DNA of 64,000 nucleotides from Neobacillus sp. DY30 (GTDB lineage Bacteria; Bacillota; Bacilli; Bacillales; Cytobacillaceae): contig NZ_CP126093.1 of NCBI RefSeq assembly GCF_030123065.1, positions 500,001 through 564,000 of the forward strand, read 5' to 3'. A model generated the notes under the pieces. It worked only from the letters and a program-made list of their open reading frames with translations, was not told where the DNA came from and made no database searches. Shown here piece after piece: positions 6,929-16,474 of the stretch. Within the stretch, counting starts at the first letter, position 1. Each line of letters begins with the position of its first letter. A program made the position numbers and the translations under genes.

Positions 6929-7894
6929 ATGAATTCCATTAATGCAGTGACAAAACCCGGCAAGACAAATATGATGAATGCCATCACCCAAAAGTTAGGG
7001 CCATTACTTGGTTTGATTATATTGGTTGTGATTGTATCCATATTAAATCCTAGTTTTCTCGAACCTTTGAATATATTAAATTTACTAAGACAAGTTGCGA
7101 TTAATGCACTTATTGCATTTGGTATGACGTTTGTAATTTTAACAGGAGGTATAGATTTATCCGTTGGGGCTATTCTTGCGTTATCGAGTGCGTTGACAGC
7201 AGGGATGATGGTATCTGGCATCGACCCGATTCTCGCGATCTTAATTGGAGTGATTCTAGGCGGGTTGATGGGAACGGTAAACGGATTGTTCATTACTAAG
7301 GGTAAAATGGCTCCGTTTATTGCAACTCTAGCAACCATGACAATTTTTAGAGGATTAACACTCGTTTATACTGGTGGAAACCCGATTACTGGTCTTGGTG
7401 ATAATTATCTGTTTCAGTTATTTGGACGTGGTTATTTTCTAGGAATACCTGTACCAGCTGTTACGATGATTCTTACATTTGTTGTTTTATTCATTCTTCT
7501 TCATAAAACTCCATTCGGCCGTAAAACATATGCGATTGGCGGCAATGAAAAAGCAGCATTAATTTCAGGGATTAAAGTACCAAAGGTAAAGATCATGATT
7601 TATAGTCTTTCAGGCATGCTTGCGGCGTTAGCAGGGGCGATTTTAACATCTCGTTTAAATTCAGCTCAGCCTACTGCAGGTACTTCATATGAACTTGATG
7701 CAATCGCTGCAGTTGTATTAGGAGGGACAAGCCTTTCAGGGGGAAAAGGAAGAATCTTTGGGACACTGATTGGTGCGTTAATTATAGGTACCTTAAATAA
7801 CGGCTTGAATCTTCTTGGAGTATCATCTTTTTACCAAATGGTGGTCAAAGGGATTGTTATCTTAATTGCAGTATTACTTGACCGTAAAAAGTAG
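6929..7894 (+). CDS. rbsC: Ribose ABC transporter permease
   Basis: A 321-aa integral membrane protein with about eight to ten hydrophobic helices. It carries the permease signature of this family (GGIDLSVGAILALSSALTAG) and the C-terminal region VVLGGTSLSGGKGRIFGTLIGALIIG characteristic of RbsC/XylH-type proteins. It forms the channel through which RbsB-delivered ribose passes, powered by RbsA. The ATG follows AGGAGGTCAGTGAG. It is coupled directly to rbsA. Confidence 0.95.
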   Translation: MNSINAVTKPGKTNMMNAITQKLGPLLGLIILVVIVSILNPSFLEPLNILNLLRQVAINALIAFGMTFVILTGGIDLSVGAILALSSALTAGMMVSGIDPILAILIGVILGGLMGTVNGLFITKGKMAPFIATLATMTIFRGLTLVYTGGNPITGLGDNYLFQLFGRGYFLGIPVPAVTMILTFVVLFILLHKTPFGRKTYAIGGNEKAALISGIKVPKVKIMIYSLSGMLAALAGAILTSRLNSAQPTAGTSYELDAIAAVVLGGTSLSGGKGRIFGTLIGALIIGTLNNGLNLLGVSSFYQMVVKGIVILIAVLLDRKK

Positions 7895-7911
7895 CATAAG
7901 GAGAGATTAAC

Positions 7912-8832
7912 ATGAAAAAATTAATAGCTATATGTCTATCACTAACAATTTTGCTCCTAAGTGCTTGTTCCATGCAGCCTCCTGGGTGGGCAAAACCGGA
8001 TAAAAAAGAAAGTTTAGAAGATATTAAAATTGGCTTATCCGTTTCTACATTAAATAACCCGTTTTTTGTTTCTTTAAAAGATGGAGTTGTGAAAGAAGTA
8101 GAAGCATTGGGTATGGAAGTAATTATTGTAGATGCACAAAATGACTCGGCAAAACAAGTGAATGATGTAGAGGATTTAATTCAGCAAGGTGTAGATGCTT
8201 TACTTATTAATCCAACTGATTCCGCTGCCATTTCAACGGCTGTTCAATCAGCAAATAATATTGGCATACCGGTAGTGACGCTGGATCGTTCAGCAGATAA
8301 AGGGAAAGTAGAAGCATTAGTGGCTTCAGATAATATAAAAGGCGGGGAAATGGCTGCAAATTATATTATTGAAAAGCTTGGTGCAAATACACAAGTGATT
8401 GAATTAGAGGGAGTTCCTGGGGCATCGGCTACTCGTGAACGAGGTCAAGGATTTCATAACGTAGCAGACCAAAAATTGAATGTAACGGCTAAACAAGCAG
8501 CTGATTTTGACCGTACAAAGGGATTAACCGTAATGGAAAATCTTCTGCAGGCTAATCCTGATATTAAAGCTGTATTTGCTCATAATGATGAAATGGCATT
8601 GGGGGCTATTGAGGCAATTAATAGCTCTGGTAAGGATATTATGGTCATTGGATTCGATGGAAATGACGATGCGCTTAATGCAATTAAATCAGGAGCCATG
8701 GAAGCGACCGTTGCTCAGCAGCCAGAGTTAATTGGTAAGCTCTCTGTAGATGCTGCACGAGATGTTTTGCAAGGGAAAAAGGTTGAGAAAACAATAGCGG
8801 CTCCATTGAAATTAGTAACGAAAGATAATTAA
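7912..8832 (+). CDS. rbsB: Ribose-binding lipoprotein
   Basis: Extracellular solute-binding protein that captures ribose for RbsAC. A lipoprotein signal peptide (residues 1-19) ends in LLSAC with Cys19 as the lipidation site. The rest is a sugar-binding periplasmic-type fold with typical segments (IGLSVSTLNNPFFVSLKDG; INPTDSAAISTAVQSAN; VIGFDGNDDALNAIKSG; ATVAQQPELIG). It is last in the operon and followed by a strong terminator (8855-8896). Length 306 aa, normal. Confidence 0.95.
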   Translation: MKKLIAICLSLTILLLSACSMQPPGWAKPDKKESLEDIKIGLSVSTLNNPFFVSLKDGVVKEVEALGMEVIIVDAQNDSAKQVNDVEDLIQQGVDALLINPTDSAAISTAVQSANNIGIPVVTLDRSADKGKVEALVASDNIKGGEMAANYIIEKLGANTQVIELEGVPGASATRERGQGFHNVADQKLNVTAKQAADFDRTKGLTVMENLLQANPDIKAVFAHNDEMALGAIEAINSSGKDIMVIGFDGNDDALNAIKSGAMEATVAQQPELIGKLSVDAARDVLQGKKVEKTIAAPLKLVTKDN

Positions 8833-8854
8833 TATAATTGATACATTGAACTGG

Positions 8855-8896
8855 AAAAGTCCCAAGTGATTTCTCATCACACTTGGGACTTTTTCT
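8855..8896 (+). terminator. Terminator of the ribose operon
   Basis: AAAAGTCCCAAGTG pairs with CACTTGGGACTTTT around an 11-nt loop and is followed by T-rich sequence. It lies between convergent genes and could serve both strands. Confidence 0.9.
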
Positions 8897-8915
8897 TGCA
8901 TTCGGGAGTCGGATT

Positions 8916-10427
8916 CTATGCCAATTTACGTGTAATCCTATTTTTAGAAGGTTCTCCTTCTATTTGATCTCCTGATCGTATTGCCCGTTTGATAAAAAAC
9001 GATAGAAGCAAGGCGAAACAAGCAATTATGGTTGACAAAAAGAACGTATAATTGATTCCTTCGAGCATAGCTTTCATGGCTATCTGCTCCTGGATTTCAG
9101 CCATCCCTGCTGCCGGTGTAGTTTTTAAAGCGGCTTCTGTTAATTGAGCGGTGTAGGATTTCGAATAATTGGACATAGCTGTGACCAACAAGGCGGTACC
9201 AATGGCGCCAGATACTTGATTTATGGTATTATTCATGGCCGTACCGTGTGGATAGAGACTCGCAGGCAATTGATTTAACCCATTTGTTGAAACGGGCATC
9301 ATCACCATTGATATGCCAAACATCCTTACAACGTGTAAAATCACTAAGTAATTGTAGGGTGTTGTAAAAGTTAATTTGCTGAAATAATAAGTTGTCATCG
9401 TTGTGATCATCAGGCCGATTATTGCTAACATCCGCCCCCCAAACTTATCGAATAATCTTCCTATAATCGGTGACATAATGGCCATCAATAGTGCTCCAGG
9501 AAGCAGTAATAATCCTGTGTCCAATGGCGATATACCACGTATTGTTTGGACATAAATAGGCAGAAGTAAAAAACCGGAAAACATTGCCATATTGAGCACA
9601 ATGGTAATTGCTGCAGAAAGCGAAAACATTGGATGTTTAAATACTCTAAAATTAAGCATCGGAAATTCCTGTTTTGTTTGCCGTAAGATAAACCATATTA
9701 ACGAGATAACTCCTATAATCAGCGGCATATAAACTAGCGCACTGGTCCAGCCTTTACTGCCGGCAAAACTAAAACCAAATAGGATACCGCCAAAACCAAT
9801 GCTTGATAGTAAAAGCGAAAATATATCAAGTTTAATATCGGATTTATCCTTTTTGTCTTTGAGCGTGAAAAAGCCAATCAAAATAACGACAATAGCGATA
9901 GGCGTGATAAAGTGGAAAAGCATTCTCCAGTGATAGTGTTCAATAATCCAGCCTGATAAAGTAGGACCTATTGCTGGAGCGAACATGATAATTAAACCAA
10001 ATACTCCCATCGCTGCTCCGCGCTTTTCAATCGGAAAGCTTACTAGCATAACATTCATTAATACCGGCATCATGATTGCTGCTCCAGAAGCTTGAAGAAT
10101 CCGTCCAATTAATAATATGGAAAAGAAATCAGTACTGCCGGCAATAATCGTCCCAAAAGCAAATACACCCATTGCTGCCAAAAATAGCTGCCGGACTGAA
10201 AACTTTTGAAATAAGAATGCCGTTGTTGGAATTAAGACTCCGTTCACTAACATAAAGACCGTCGTTAACCATTGAACGGTTGCCGTATCAATATCTAAGT
10301 CCACCATGATCGAAGGCAGTGCGATATTTAGTAATGTATTATTTAAAAATGTAATAAATGTGCCGACCATAAGAACTGCAAGAATTCCGTACGGTGGACG
10401 AGGAGTCTTTTTTAGCGATTTATCCAT
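8916..10427 (-). CDS. DHA2-family MFS drug efflux transporter (EmrB/QacA type)
   Basis: A 503-aa membrane protein with about 14 hydrophobic helices, the hallmark of the DHA2 family of proton-driven drug exporters. Characteristic segments include the N-terminal NNTLLNIALPSIMVDL, the motif-C-like FAPAIGPTLSGWIIEH, and the loop between helices with GRLFDKFGGR. ATG 10427 was chosen because AAGGAG precedes it by 8 nt; an upstream ATG at 10463 lacks a ribosome-binding site. The gene is monocistronic, divergent from the cysteine synthase gene. The exported compounds cannot be inferred. Confidence 0.9.
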   Translation of the reverse strand: MDKSLKKTPRPPYGILAVLMVGTFITFLNNTLLNIALPSIMVDLDIDTATVQWLTTVFMLVNGVLIPTTAFLFQKFSVRQLFLAAMGVFAFGTIIAGSTDFFSILLIGRILQASGAAIMMPVLMNVMLVSFPIEKRGAAMGVFGLIIMFAPAIGPTLSGWIIEHYHWRMLFHFITPIAIVVILIGFFTLKDKKDKSDIKLDIFSLLLSSIGFGGILFGFSFAGSKGWTSALVYMPLIIGVISLIWFILRQTKQEFPMLNFRVFKHPMFSLSAAITIVLNMAMFSGFLLLPIYVQTIRGISPLDTGLLLLPGALLMAIMSPIIGRLFDKFGGRMLAIIGLMITTMTTYYFSKLTFTTPYNYLVILHVVRMFGISMVMMPVSTNGLNQLPASLYPHGTAMNNTINQVSGAIGTALLVTAMSNYSKSYTAQLTEAALKTTPAAGMAEIQEQIAMKAMLEGINYTFFLSTIIACFALLLSFFIKRAIRSGDQIEGEPSKNRITRKLA

Positions 10428-10523
10428 GGTATCTCTCCTTAGTGTATAAAAGACTCTCTTCAATTGTAAATTTGGAAGGGATCATGCAATCTCGGGCTGC
10501 CATACAAAACTCTCATTCTGTTG

Positions 10524-10537
10524 AGAAAGCGCTAACA
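10524..10537. promoter_or_regulatory. Possible cre-like site
   Basis: AGAAAGCGCTAACA fits the CcpA consensus TGWAANCGNTNWCA except at position 1. It lies about 100 bp upstream of the efflux gene. One 14-mer of this degeneracy can occur by chance. Confidence 0.3.
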
Positions 10538-10712
10538 TTGGTTACGTTCTATTTTAAGCTCCCCCATAATAAAAAACATTCTCCAAAACTGCTTGATTTT
10601 AGCATATAGTTGACTGTTATTGCTTTATAAATTGTATCTGGAGAAACATTCAATTAGAAATAAGAAAACACATGTGGAGTAATAAGGTTCGGAAATTCCA
10701 ATTAGATGGTTG

Positions 10713-10734
10713 TTTTTTTAAAAGAATGTATAAT
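10713..10734 (+). promoter_or_regulatory. Possible promoter of the cysteine synthase gene
   Basis: A perfect TATAAT at 10729-10734 is preceded by TG, forming an extended -10 box. The -35 region (around TGGTTG, 16 nt upstream) is weak. Confidence 0.5.
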
Positions 10735-10781
10735 AAAATAGCCTACAATAAGTAAAAGAAAAAGTTTTAAATGGATAGGTT

Positions 10782-10806
10782 ATCCCCCATTAAGGGGGAT
10801 TATTTT
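10782..10806 (+). terminator. Leader hairpin (attenuator-like) before the cysteine synthase gene
   Basis: ATCCCCC pairs with GGGGGAT (10782-10788 and 10794-10800), then TATTTTT. It lies between the predicted promoter and the start codon 27 nt further on, so it could attenuate transcription. No known riboswitch sequence was recognised around it. Confidence 0.5.
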
Positions 10807-10832
10807 TGAATGATTAGAAAGGTGGAAGGACA

Positions 10833-11756
10833 ATGAAGCTATACAGTTCAGTACTTGATTTAATTGGGAATACTCCAATTGTAAAATTAAATAAATTACC
10901 TGACTCTACTGGCGCGGAAGTTTACATAAAGTTGGAATCTTTTAACCCAGGAGGAAGTGTAAAAGACCGTGCGTCCATCAATATGATTGAACGTGCAGAA
11001 AAAGAAGGTAAATTAATTCCTGGAAAGAGTACCGTTATCGAGCCGACTTCTGGTAATACAGGGATTGGAATTGCGATGGTATGTGCAGTAAAAGGGTATC
11101 ATTGTATTATTACAATGCCTGATAACGCAACGCTTGAACGTGTGAAGATTTTAAAAGCCTATGGAGCGGAAGTTCATTTAACTCCTGCCAATTTGAGAAT
11201 GCAGGGAGCGATTGAAAAAGCAAACACATTGGCTGAATCGATTTCTAATAGTTTCATTCCTATGCAGTTTGAGAATACTGCAAACGCAGATGCACATCGC
11301 GATACCACTGCGGTGGAAATTCTAGAGGCCTTTGAAGGAAAATTAGACGCCCTTGTGTTAACTGCAGGAACAGGAGGAACAGTAACAGGGGTAGGGGAAG
11401 AGCTTAAAAAGAAGATTCCAGACTTGAAGATTTATGTAGTAGAGCCGTTTGGATCCCCGGTACTATCGGGTGGGGAGCCTGGACCGCATAAAATTCCAGG
11501 AACTGGACCTGGTTTTATTCCTGCCATTTTAAATCGGACTATTTATGATGAAATATTGCTCATTAAGGATGAAGATGCCCAAGTGATGGCCCGCAGACTT
11601 GCTGCTGAAGAAGGAATCTTTGTAGGGGCTTCAGGAGCCTCATCAGCTTATTTTGCTGTGGAGGCAGCAAAAAAATTGCCAACTTCAGCAAGAGTACTTT
11701 GCTTAGCTCCAGATACGGGAGAACGTTATCTGTCTTCTGATCTATTTCCGGGTTGA
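10833..11756 (+). CDS. Cysteine synthase-like PLP enzyme (O-acetylserine sulfhydrylase family)
   Basis: The 307-aa fold-type-II PLP enzyme is predicted to make cysteine from O-acetylserine and sulfide. The PLP lysine lies in NPGGSVKDR (Lys45), the substrate loop is EPTSGNTGIG, the PLP phosphate loop is TAGTGGTVTG, and a serine-containing GASGASS site follows near the C-terminus. The loop PDNATLERVKILKAYGAEV differs from the MSxER form common in housekeeping CysK. This may therefore be a paralogue, or a cysteine synthase variant with another sulfur donor. It is monocistronic, has AAAGGTGG before the ATG, and is followed by a strong terminator. Confidence 0.85.
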   Translation: MKLYSSVLDLIGNTPIVKLNKLPDSTGAEVYIKLESFNPGGSVKDRASINMIERAEKEGKLIPGKSTVIEPTSGNTGIGIAMVCAVKGYHCIITMPDNATLERVKILKAYGAEVHLTPANLRMQGAIEKANTLAESISNSFIPMQFENTANADAHRDTTAVEILEAFEGKLDALVLTAGTGGTVTGVGEELKKKIPDLKIYVVEPFGSPVLSGGEPGPHKIPGTGPGFIPAILNRTIYDEILLIKDEDAQVMARRLAAEEGIFVGASGASSAYFAVEAAKKLPTSARVLCLAPDTGERYLSSDLFPG

Positions 11757-11782
11757 TACAACAGATTTACAAATACCAATAA

Positions 11783-11821
11783 CGAAAACACCCTGAACAA
11801 GACATATTCAGGGTGTTTTCG
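11783..11821. terminator. Bidirectional terminator between convergent genes
   Basis: CGAAAACACCCTGAA pairs with TTCAGGGTGTTTTCG (15 bp, 9-nt loop). A- and T-runs on the two sides allow use from either strand. Confidence 0.9.
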
Positions 11822-11831
11822 TATTCTCATT

Positions 11832-14800
11832 TTACTTTTTTGAGTTGTCGCGAGGAACTAAAACCTCAACACTCTTTGTTACCGTATTACCTGCATTATC
11901 TGTTGCTGTATAAGTAATGGTGTAAACACGTCCATTACCATTCCCTAGTCTTTCTGCACGAAGTTTAAAGGAATCTGTAGTACCGGAAATCGGTTTATTA
12001 TAATTGGCGTTCTGAATATCATCTGATTGAATGGTTTCATTGCTAGTAATGGAAGTTAACATTACTGAATGAATTCCAGAATAAGCGTCAGAAGCATTAA
12101 TAGCAGCCGTTATCGGCACCATCTTTTGATTTGCAGGTGATAATATTGTTTTGTCTAATTTAATAGTTAAGGTTGGTGCAGTCTTATCCAGCTTAATTGT
12201 TTTTGTCTTTACTGGTTCACTGTTTCCAGCGTTGTCTACACTCCAATAGGTTAGAGTGTGAACACCCTCGTCGGAGATAGTGACTGAGTTTCCGCTTTGT
12301 ACGGCCCCATTATCAACTGTATAATAGGTCGCAGCCACACCGGAATCATCATCATTTGCGCTGAAAGTAACCGTAACATCTTTGTTTACCCAATCTTCTG
12401 GGGCGTTATCGGTTGTTACAGGAGAAACGGTGTCTATTTTAATCAGCGTCAAGACGCCGAACACAGAAGTGTCCTGATATCCTAGACCAGTTAAATCGTT
12501 CCATGTTGCAGCACTTTGACGAGCACCATCTTTACCATCATTAATCTGAACATCAAAACCGATTTTCGTATTGTTATCTGGTGTTATGGTTTTGAAAGGA
12601 ATCTTTACTTCAACGGTATAGCCATTACCTGATGCTTTGGTTGCAGATTCGAAACCTTCTCCAATTCTTACAGGGTTAAAGGAAGTTTCATTGTCAAAGT
12701 TTACTCGATATTGTCCATCACCATCTTCGTAGGAAGATGTCTTTGCATTATTCTCGTCCACAAAGACTTCAATTGAATCCTGTTCCCATGGATTTGGGCT
12801 AGATTTGTCAAGCTGGGAGTCACTAACTTGAATTAGAACATATAGGTTTTCTTTATCCCAGAGGACCTTGGAAACACCGTTTGCTCCCTGCCAAGCCATT
12901 TGGAAACGGTTAATCGGCAGTTCCGCTGCCTTGCTCCAAATACCATCGACAGTTCCATCAATCATTGGTGTGCCGGAAACCGCACTTCCTTGATTAGCCT
13001 CTCTTACCTCAGGTTGATTTTCTGCAATAAATTTTTCTGGGTTGATAACCGCATAATAAGCTGGTTTTGCCTGCAAGTCTTTATCAAACAACAATGGACT
13101 TTGTGCAGCTCTCCAGCTGGTAGCATCATTTAGTCCCCAGAACGTTACACGAGAGATATGATCGGCGTGTTGTTTGTAGATTTTGAATAGTTGCGCGTAT
13201 AAATACCCCTGTGCAATTGCCTCTTTTTCAGTAAGTACGTTGTTGGTTCCAGCGGTAATGTCAAGTTCAGTCACACTTACTTCGACACCTAAGGAGATAA
13301 ACTTCTCCAGGGAGAGTCTAACATTTTCCGGATTGGTGTTTTTATTGTAGTGCGCCTGCATACCAATACCGTCAATGAGGAGAGCGCCATTATGCTCATC
13401 TGCATACTTTTCATTGATTTCTTTCACCATTTGATAAATGGCTTCAGCTTTGCTTTGATTATCATCGTTGTAGTCATTGTAATATAGCTTAATATTCAAG
13501 CCTTTTTCATTAACAACCTCTTTCGCTGCAAGGAAGGCCTGCTCTACGAAGTCTGGACCAATCGCTTTATACCAGCCGGACTGACGAAGTGATGCTTTCC
13601 AATCACTTGGATTCGGCGGGTTATCGATAATCGCTTCGTTGACCACGTCCCAAGAAATCACCTTGTCACCAAAATGTTCTACAACTGTTTTAACGTGGTT
13701 CCTTAAATTTGCTAGAGCTTCTTCTCTGCTTAAAGGTGCGCCGTTTGCAGCTGAAAATAACCACTCCGGCGACTGCTGATGCCAAACGAGTACGTGACCA
13801 TGGATCTTGAGACCCGCTACCAAAGCTTTATCAACAAGTGTATCCTCGGCTGTAAAGTCAAATTGTCTATTCTCGTTATACGCCTGATCTGGCTTCATAG
13901 CATTTTCCGCTGACACAACATTATGGTGCATTTTAAGCAGCTTAAGTCTATTACCCTCAAAATCAGATGCTGAGACAGCGTTTCCAATTAAGAAGTCGTT
14001 TTTATAAACATCTTTTATTGGTGTCAAATCTTGAACTTCAATCGGACCCGAACCAGTCGGTTCAAAAGTGACATGGTCAATATAAAAGGATGCTGTGCTA
14101 TTATTTGAGCTTTCTACATAAATGGTTAAAAACTCATCACCTACACTGCTATAACGGTATGTTCCCTCAAGCTTAACCCAGCCGTCTTCCGTGCTGATTG
14201 TTTTACCTTGTAGATTATTGTAGCTGGCAGTACCGCCATTGCCAACTTGTGTAGAAAGCTGAAGCTGTGAAGTTGCTGGTGAAATCAGCTTCACCCAGGC
14301 TGAAATTTTATATTCCGAATCCTTGTCAACATATTTCTCTACACGTAAAGCTGGACCATGCCAAGCTTGGGATCTGCCCTCAACCTTCAATGCATAGGAC
14401 CCGCCTTCAGTGTGATTGGCTTCATTGGTTATCGTCAGAGTCTCACTGCCCGCTCTGCCTTCAAACCCACCTTCATTTTGATTTTCAAAAGTAATGGGTG
14501 CAAGGGCTTGTGCTGGTGGTCTTTCTTCGTCACCGCCGCCGCCAGAAGCTGCCTTCTCGGTGATTAGAATATCTCCGATATAGAAGGGAACGGTTTTCCC
14601 TGCATCGTTGGATTGTATCCTCAGTGCTCTATCTTTGCTGGTATCTACGGTATATTGCCCCGTTAAAGTGAATGGCTGCCCCGCCTTAAAATCTGCCGCT
14701 GCATACAAACCGTTATAGCTGTCTACATTCTGAAGTAAAGCTTGTGCACCTGCAGGAACACTTACACTGTTATCAACAAAACCAGTGACTGTAATCGTAT

Positions 14801-16268
14801 AGGCATTGCCATTTTGCATGCCGACACTGCTGAACGGGATATCAACGCCGTCCCAGTTATTTGTTCGACCATTAACAGAAATTGCTTTTCCATCACTATT
14901 GCCTTCAAAAACGAACTCAGAAACAGAAGTCAATTTCGCACTTCCCGCTTGTGAAGCAAGACCAAGACCAGCTCCAAATGTTTCGTGAAATACTACTCGA
15001 TCCGTTTCAGGTGCAGTCGTTTTTTCAGTTGTAATTAAGATGTTTCCAATATAAAAGGGGATATTTTTCCCAGCATCATTTGATTGAATACGTAATGCTC
15101 TATCTTTGCTGGTATCAACGGTATACTTACCCGTTAGAGTAAAAGCCTGTCCTGCTAAAAAATCTGCAGCAACATACAAACCTTTATAACTGTCTACATT
15201 TTGCAGTAAAGCTTGTGCACCCGCAGGAACACTCACACTGCTATCAACAAAACCAGTAACTGTAATACTATACGTTTTGCCGTTTTCCATACCGACACTG
15301 CTGAATGGGATATCAACACCGTCCCAGTTGTTCGTCCTGCCGCTAACAGAGATCGCTTTTCCATCTTCATTGCCAGCAAAAACTTTACCAGAAACGTGGG
15401 TTACTTGTGGGTTACCCGCTTGTACTGCCACACCCATGCCATTGGCAAAGGTTTCAGTAAAGACTGTTTCTGTTCCTGGCTGGACGACAGGTGCAGGCGC
15501 TGGACCGCCAATCCAGGAAGCAATTTGTGCTAGAGTCGTATCCATCATGACATAATGACGCCCAATAGCATAATTCCCTGAGTTAGGGTATCCAACCTTA
15601 AATGCGTATTTAATACCATTCTCTCGATTTGCTGCTTCTGCGTTTGAATTATATGCGCCATAAGGATATGCCATTAGGACTGGATTTTTATCTGTAATAG
15701 ACTTTAAGTATACGTTCGCTGCTGAAATTTCTTGGGAGGCTTCTTCCAGGGTTATATCAGAGTTCCAAACCAGTGTTTGTTCATGAGTTTTGGAATGATT
15801 CTGGAGGCTGACACTAGGTTCATTTGTGAGGCTTTGCAATTGTTCTGTTGACATACTGTAACTTCCGCCAATCCAGTCACTGACAACAAACAGAACGGAG
15901 TTCATATTATATTGTTTTAAGACTGGAAGAGCATTGGTAATGAAGTCGGGTGTAGCGTCATCAAAGGTTAGCAGAATCGGCTTTTCAGGAGCCGTTGCAG
16001 TCCCTTCCATGATAGCTACATATTGTTCTGCTGATAAGGTTGTGTAACCGTTTTCATTTAAATACTGCATAGTCCGTTTAAACTTTTCAATGCTGGTATC
16101 AGTCCATTGATTAGTAGGATTTTCGACAACCCGATGATACAGAAGAACTGGAATGTCATTATTGGTTTCTGCTGCTGCAGCCTGTGTCATCCAGCTTGAT
16201 GGGACAATCAAAATCGCCACTAAGAGTAATGAAATAAATCTTTTCAACTTTCTCCTCATTTTCTGCAT
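11832..16268 (-). CDS. Secreted polysaccharide deacetylase-xylanase (CE4 + CBMs + GH10 + CBM9)
   Basis: Predicted extracellular xylan-degrading enzyme of 1478 aa. In order: signal peptide (1-33, ending QAAAA); NodB/CE4 deacetylase (~38-250) with LTFDDA (D103, D104), NHSKTH (H158, H162) and YPYG; two near-identical ~146-aa carbohydrate-binding-like modules (268-413, 427-572); a GGGG linker; a third CBM22/CBM4-like module (590-737); GH10 xylanase (~748-1078) with acid/base E878 in DVVNEAI and nucleophile E1001 in VTELDI; a CBM9-like domain (~1098-1276); and two Ig-like domains (1281-1361 and ~1365-1472). There is no sortase motif or S-layer domain, so it is probably released. The start is 16268 or ATG 16259; GGGGG fits the second better. 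It is monocistronic. Confidence 0.92.
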   Translation of the reverse strand: MQKMRRKLKRFISLLLVAILIVPSSWMTQAAAAETNNDIPVLLYHRVVENPTNQWTDTSIEKFKRTMQYLNENGYTTLSAEQYVAIMEGTATAPEKPILLTFDDATPDFITNALPVLKQYNMNSVLFVVSDWIGGSYSMSTEQLQSLTNEPSVSLQNHSKTHEQTLVWNSDITLEEASQEISAANVYLKSITDKNPVLMAYPYGAYNSNAEAANRENGIKYAFKVGYPNSGNYAIGRHYVMMDTTLAQIASWIGGPAPAPVVQPGTETVFTETFANGMGVAVQAGNPQVTHVSGKVFAGNEDGKAISVSGRTNNWDGVDIPFSSVGMENGKTYSITVTGFVDSSVSVPAGAQALLQNVDSYKGLYVAADFLAGQAFTLTGKYTVDTSKDRALRIQSNDAGKNIPFYIGNILITTEKTTAPETDRVVFHETFGAGLGLASQAGSAKLTSVSEFVFEGNSDGKAISVNGRTNNWDGVDIPFSSVGMQNGNAYTITVTGFVDNSVSVPAGAQALLQNVDSYNGLYAAADFKAGQPFTLTGQYTVDTSKDRALRIQSNDAGKTVPFYIGDILITEKAASGGGGDEERPPAQALAPITFENQNEGGFEGRAGSETLTITNEANHTEGGSYALKVEGRSQAWHGPALRVEKYVDKDSEYKISAWVKLISPATSQLQLSTQVGNGGTASYNNLQGKTISTEDGWVKLEGTYRYSSVGDEFLTIYVESSNNSTASFYIDHVTFEPTGSGPIEVQDLTPIKDVYKNDFLIGNAVSASDFEGNRLKLLKMHHNVVSAENAMKPDQAYNENRQFDFTAEDTLVDKALVAGLKIHGHVLVWHQQSPEWLFSAANGAPLSREEALANLRNHVKTVVEHFGDKVISWDVVNEAIIDNPPNPSDWKASLRQSGWYKAIGPDFVEQAFLAAKEVVNEKGLNIKLYYNDYNDDNQSKAEAIYQMVKEINEKYADEHNGALLIDGIGMQAHYNKNTNPENVRLSLEKFISLGVEVSVTELDITAGTNNVLTEKEAIAQGYLYAQLFKIYKQHADHISRVTFWGLNDATSWRAAQSPLLFDKDLQAKPAYYAVINPEKFIAENQPEVREANQGSAVSGTPMIDGTVDGIWSKAAELPINRFQMAWQGANGVSKVLWDKENLYVLIQVSDSQLDKSSPNPWEQDSIEVFVDENNAKTSSYEDGDGQYRVNFDNETSFNPVRIGEGFESATKASGNGYTVEVKIPFKTITPDNNTKIGFDVQINDGKDGARQSAATWNDLTGLGYQDTSVFGVLTLIKIDTVSPVTTDNAPEDWVNKDVTVTFSANDDDSGVAATYYTVDNGAVQSGNSVTISDEGVHTLTYWSVDNAGNSEPVKTKTIKLDKTAPTLTIKLDKTILSPANQKMVPITAAINASDAYSGIHSVMLTSITSNETIQSDDIQNANYNKPISGTTDSFKLRAERLGNGNGRVYTITYTATDNAGNTVTKSVEVLVPRDNSKK
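14553..15467 (-). repeat. Tandem duplication of a carbohydrate-binding module
   Basis: Residues 268-413 (15467-15030) and 427-572 (14990-14553) of the deacetylase-xylanase are near-identical. Blocks such as [19 protein letters not shown] and [12 protein letters not shown] recur, and the DNA is also closely similar, pointing to a recent duplication or gene conversion. Confidence 0.85.
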
Positions 16269-16422
16269 TCCCCCAATTAAGGTTTTTAATATAACGGGTA
16301 AAGCACTCTAATAAAGCAAACCTCCTCTCATTCTATAATTCTAGCTTGGTGCCCTAAATATTTAACCGGTAAAAACTAAAGATTATACTTAAAAAAGTAA
16401 ATATGCTTTAGGCTGATACTCG

Positions 16423-16466
16423 CAAAAAAAAGATAGGACTAGAAATTTACTAAATTTCTAGTCCTA
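16423..16466 (-). terminator. Terminator of the amidase gene
   Basis: A 16-bp perfect stem TAGGACTAGAAATTTA / TAAATTTCTAGTCCTA (16434-16449, 16451-16466) with a nominal 1-nt loop, followed on the minus strand by a run of T. Confidence 0.9.
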
Positions 16467-16474
16467 CCCGTATA

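Larger units (their letters stand above)
10428..10832. other. Divergent intergenic region between efflux gene and cysteine synthase gene
   Basis: Holds the probable promoters of both flanking genes, a cre-like 14-mer (10524-10537) near the efflux gene and a small GC-rich hairpin (10782-10800) close to the cysteine synthase gene. A short plus-strand open frame (10394-10609) has no ribosome-binding site and is not counted. Confidence 0.5.

Noticed and set aside
6760..7338. 192-residue minus-strand open frame opposite rbsA and rbsC
   Set aside because: It is antisense to two intact genes with clear protein motifs, has no family resemblance and no operon context.
10394..10609. 71-residue plus-strand open frame in the efflux/cysteine synthase gap
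   Set aside because: It overlaps the start of the efflux gene, lacks a ribosome-binding site and shows no motif.
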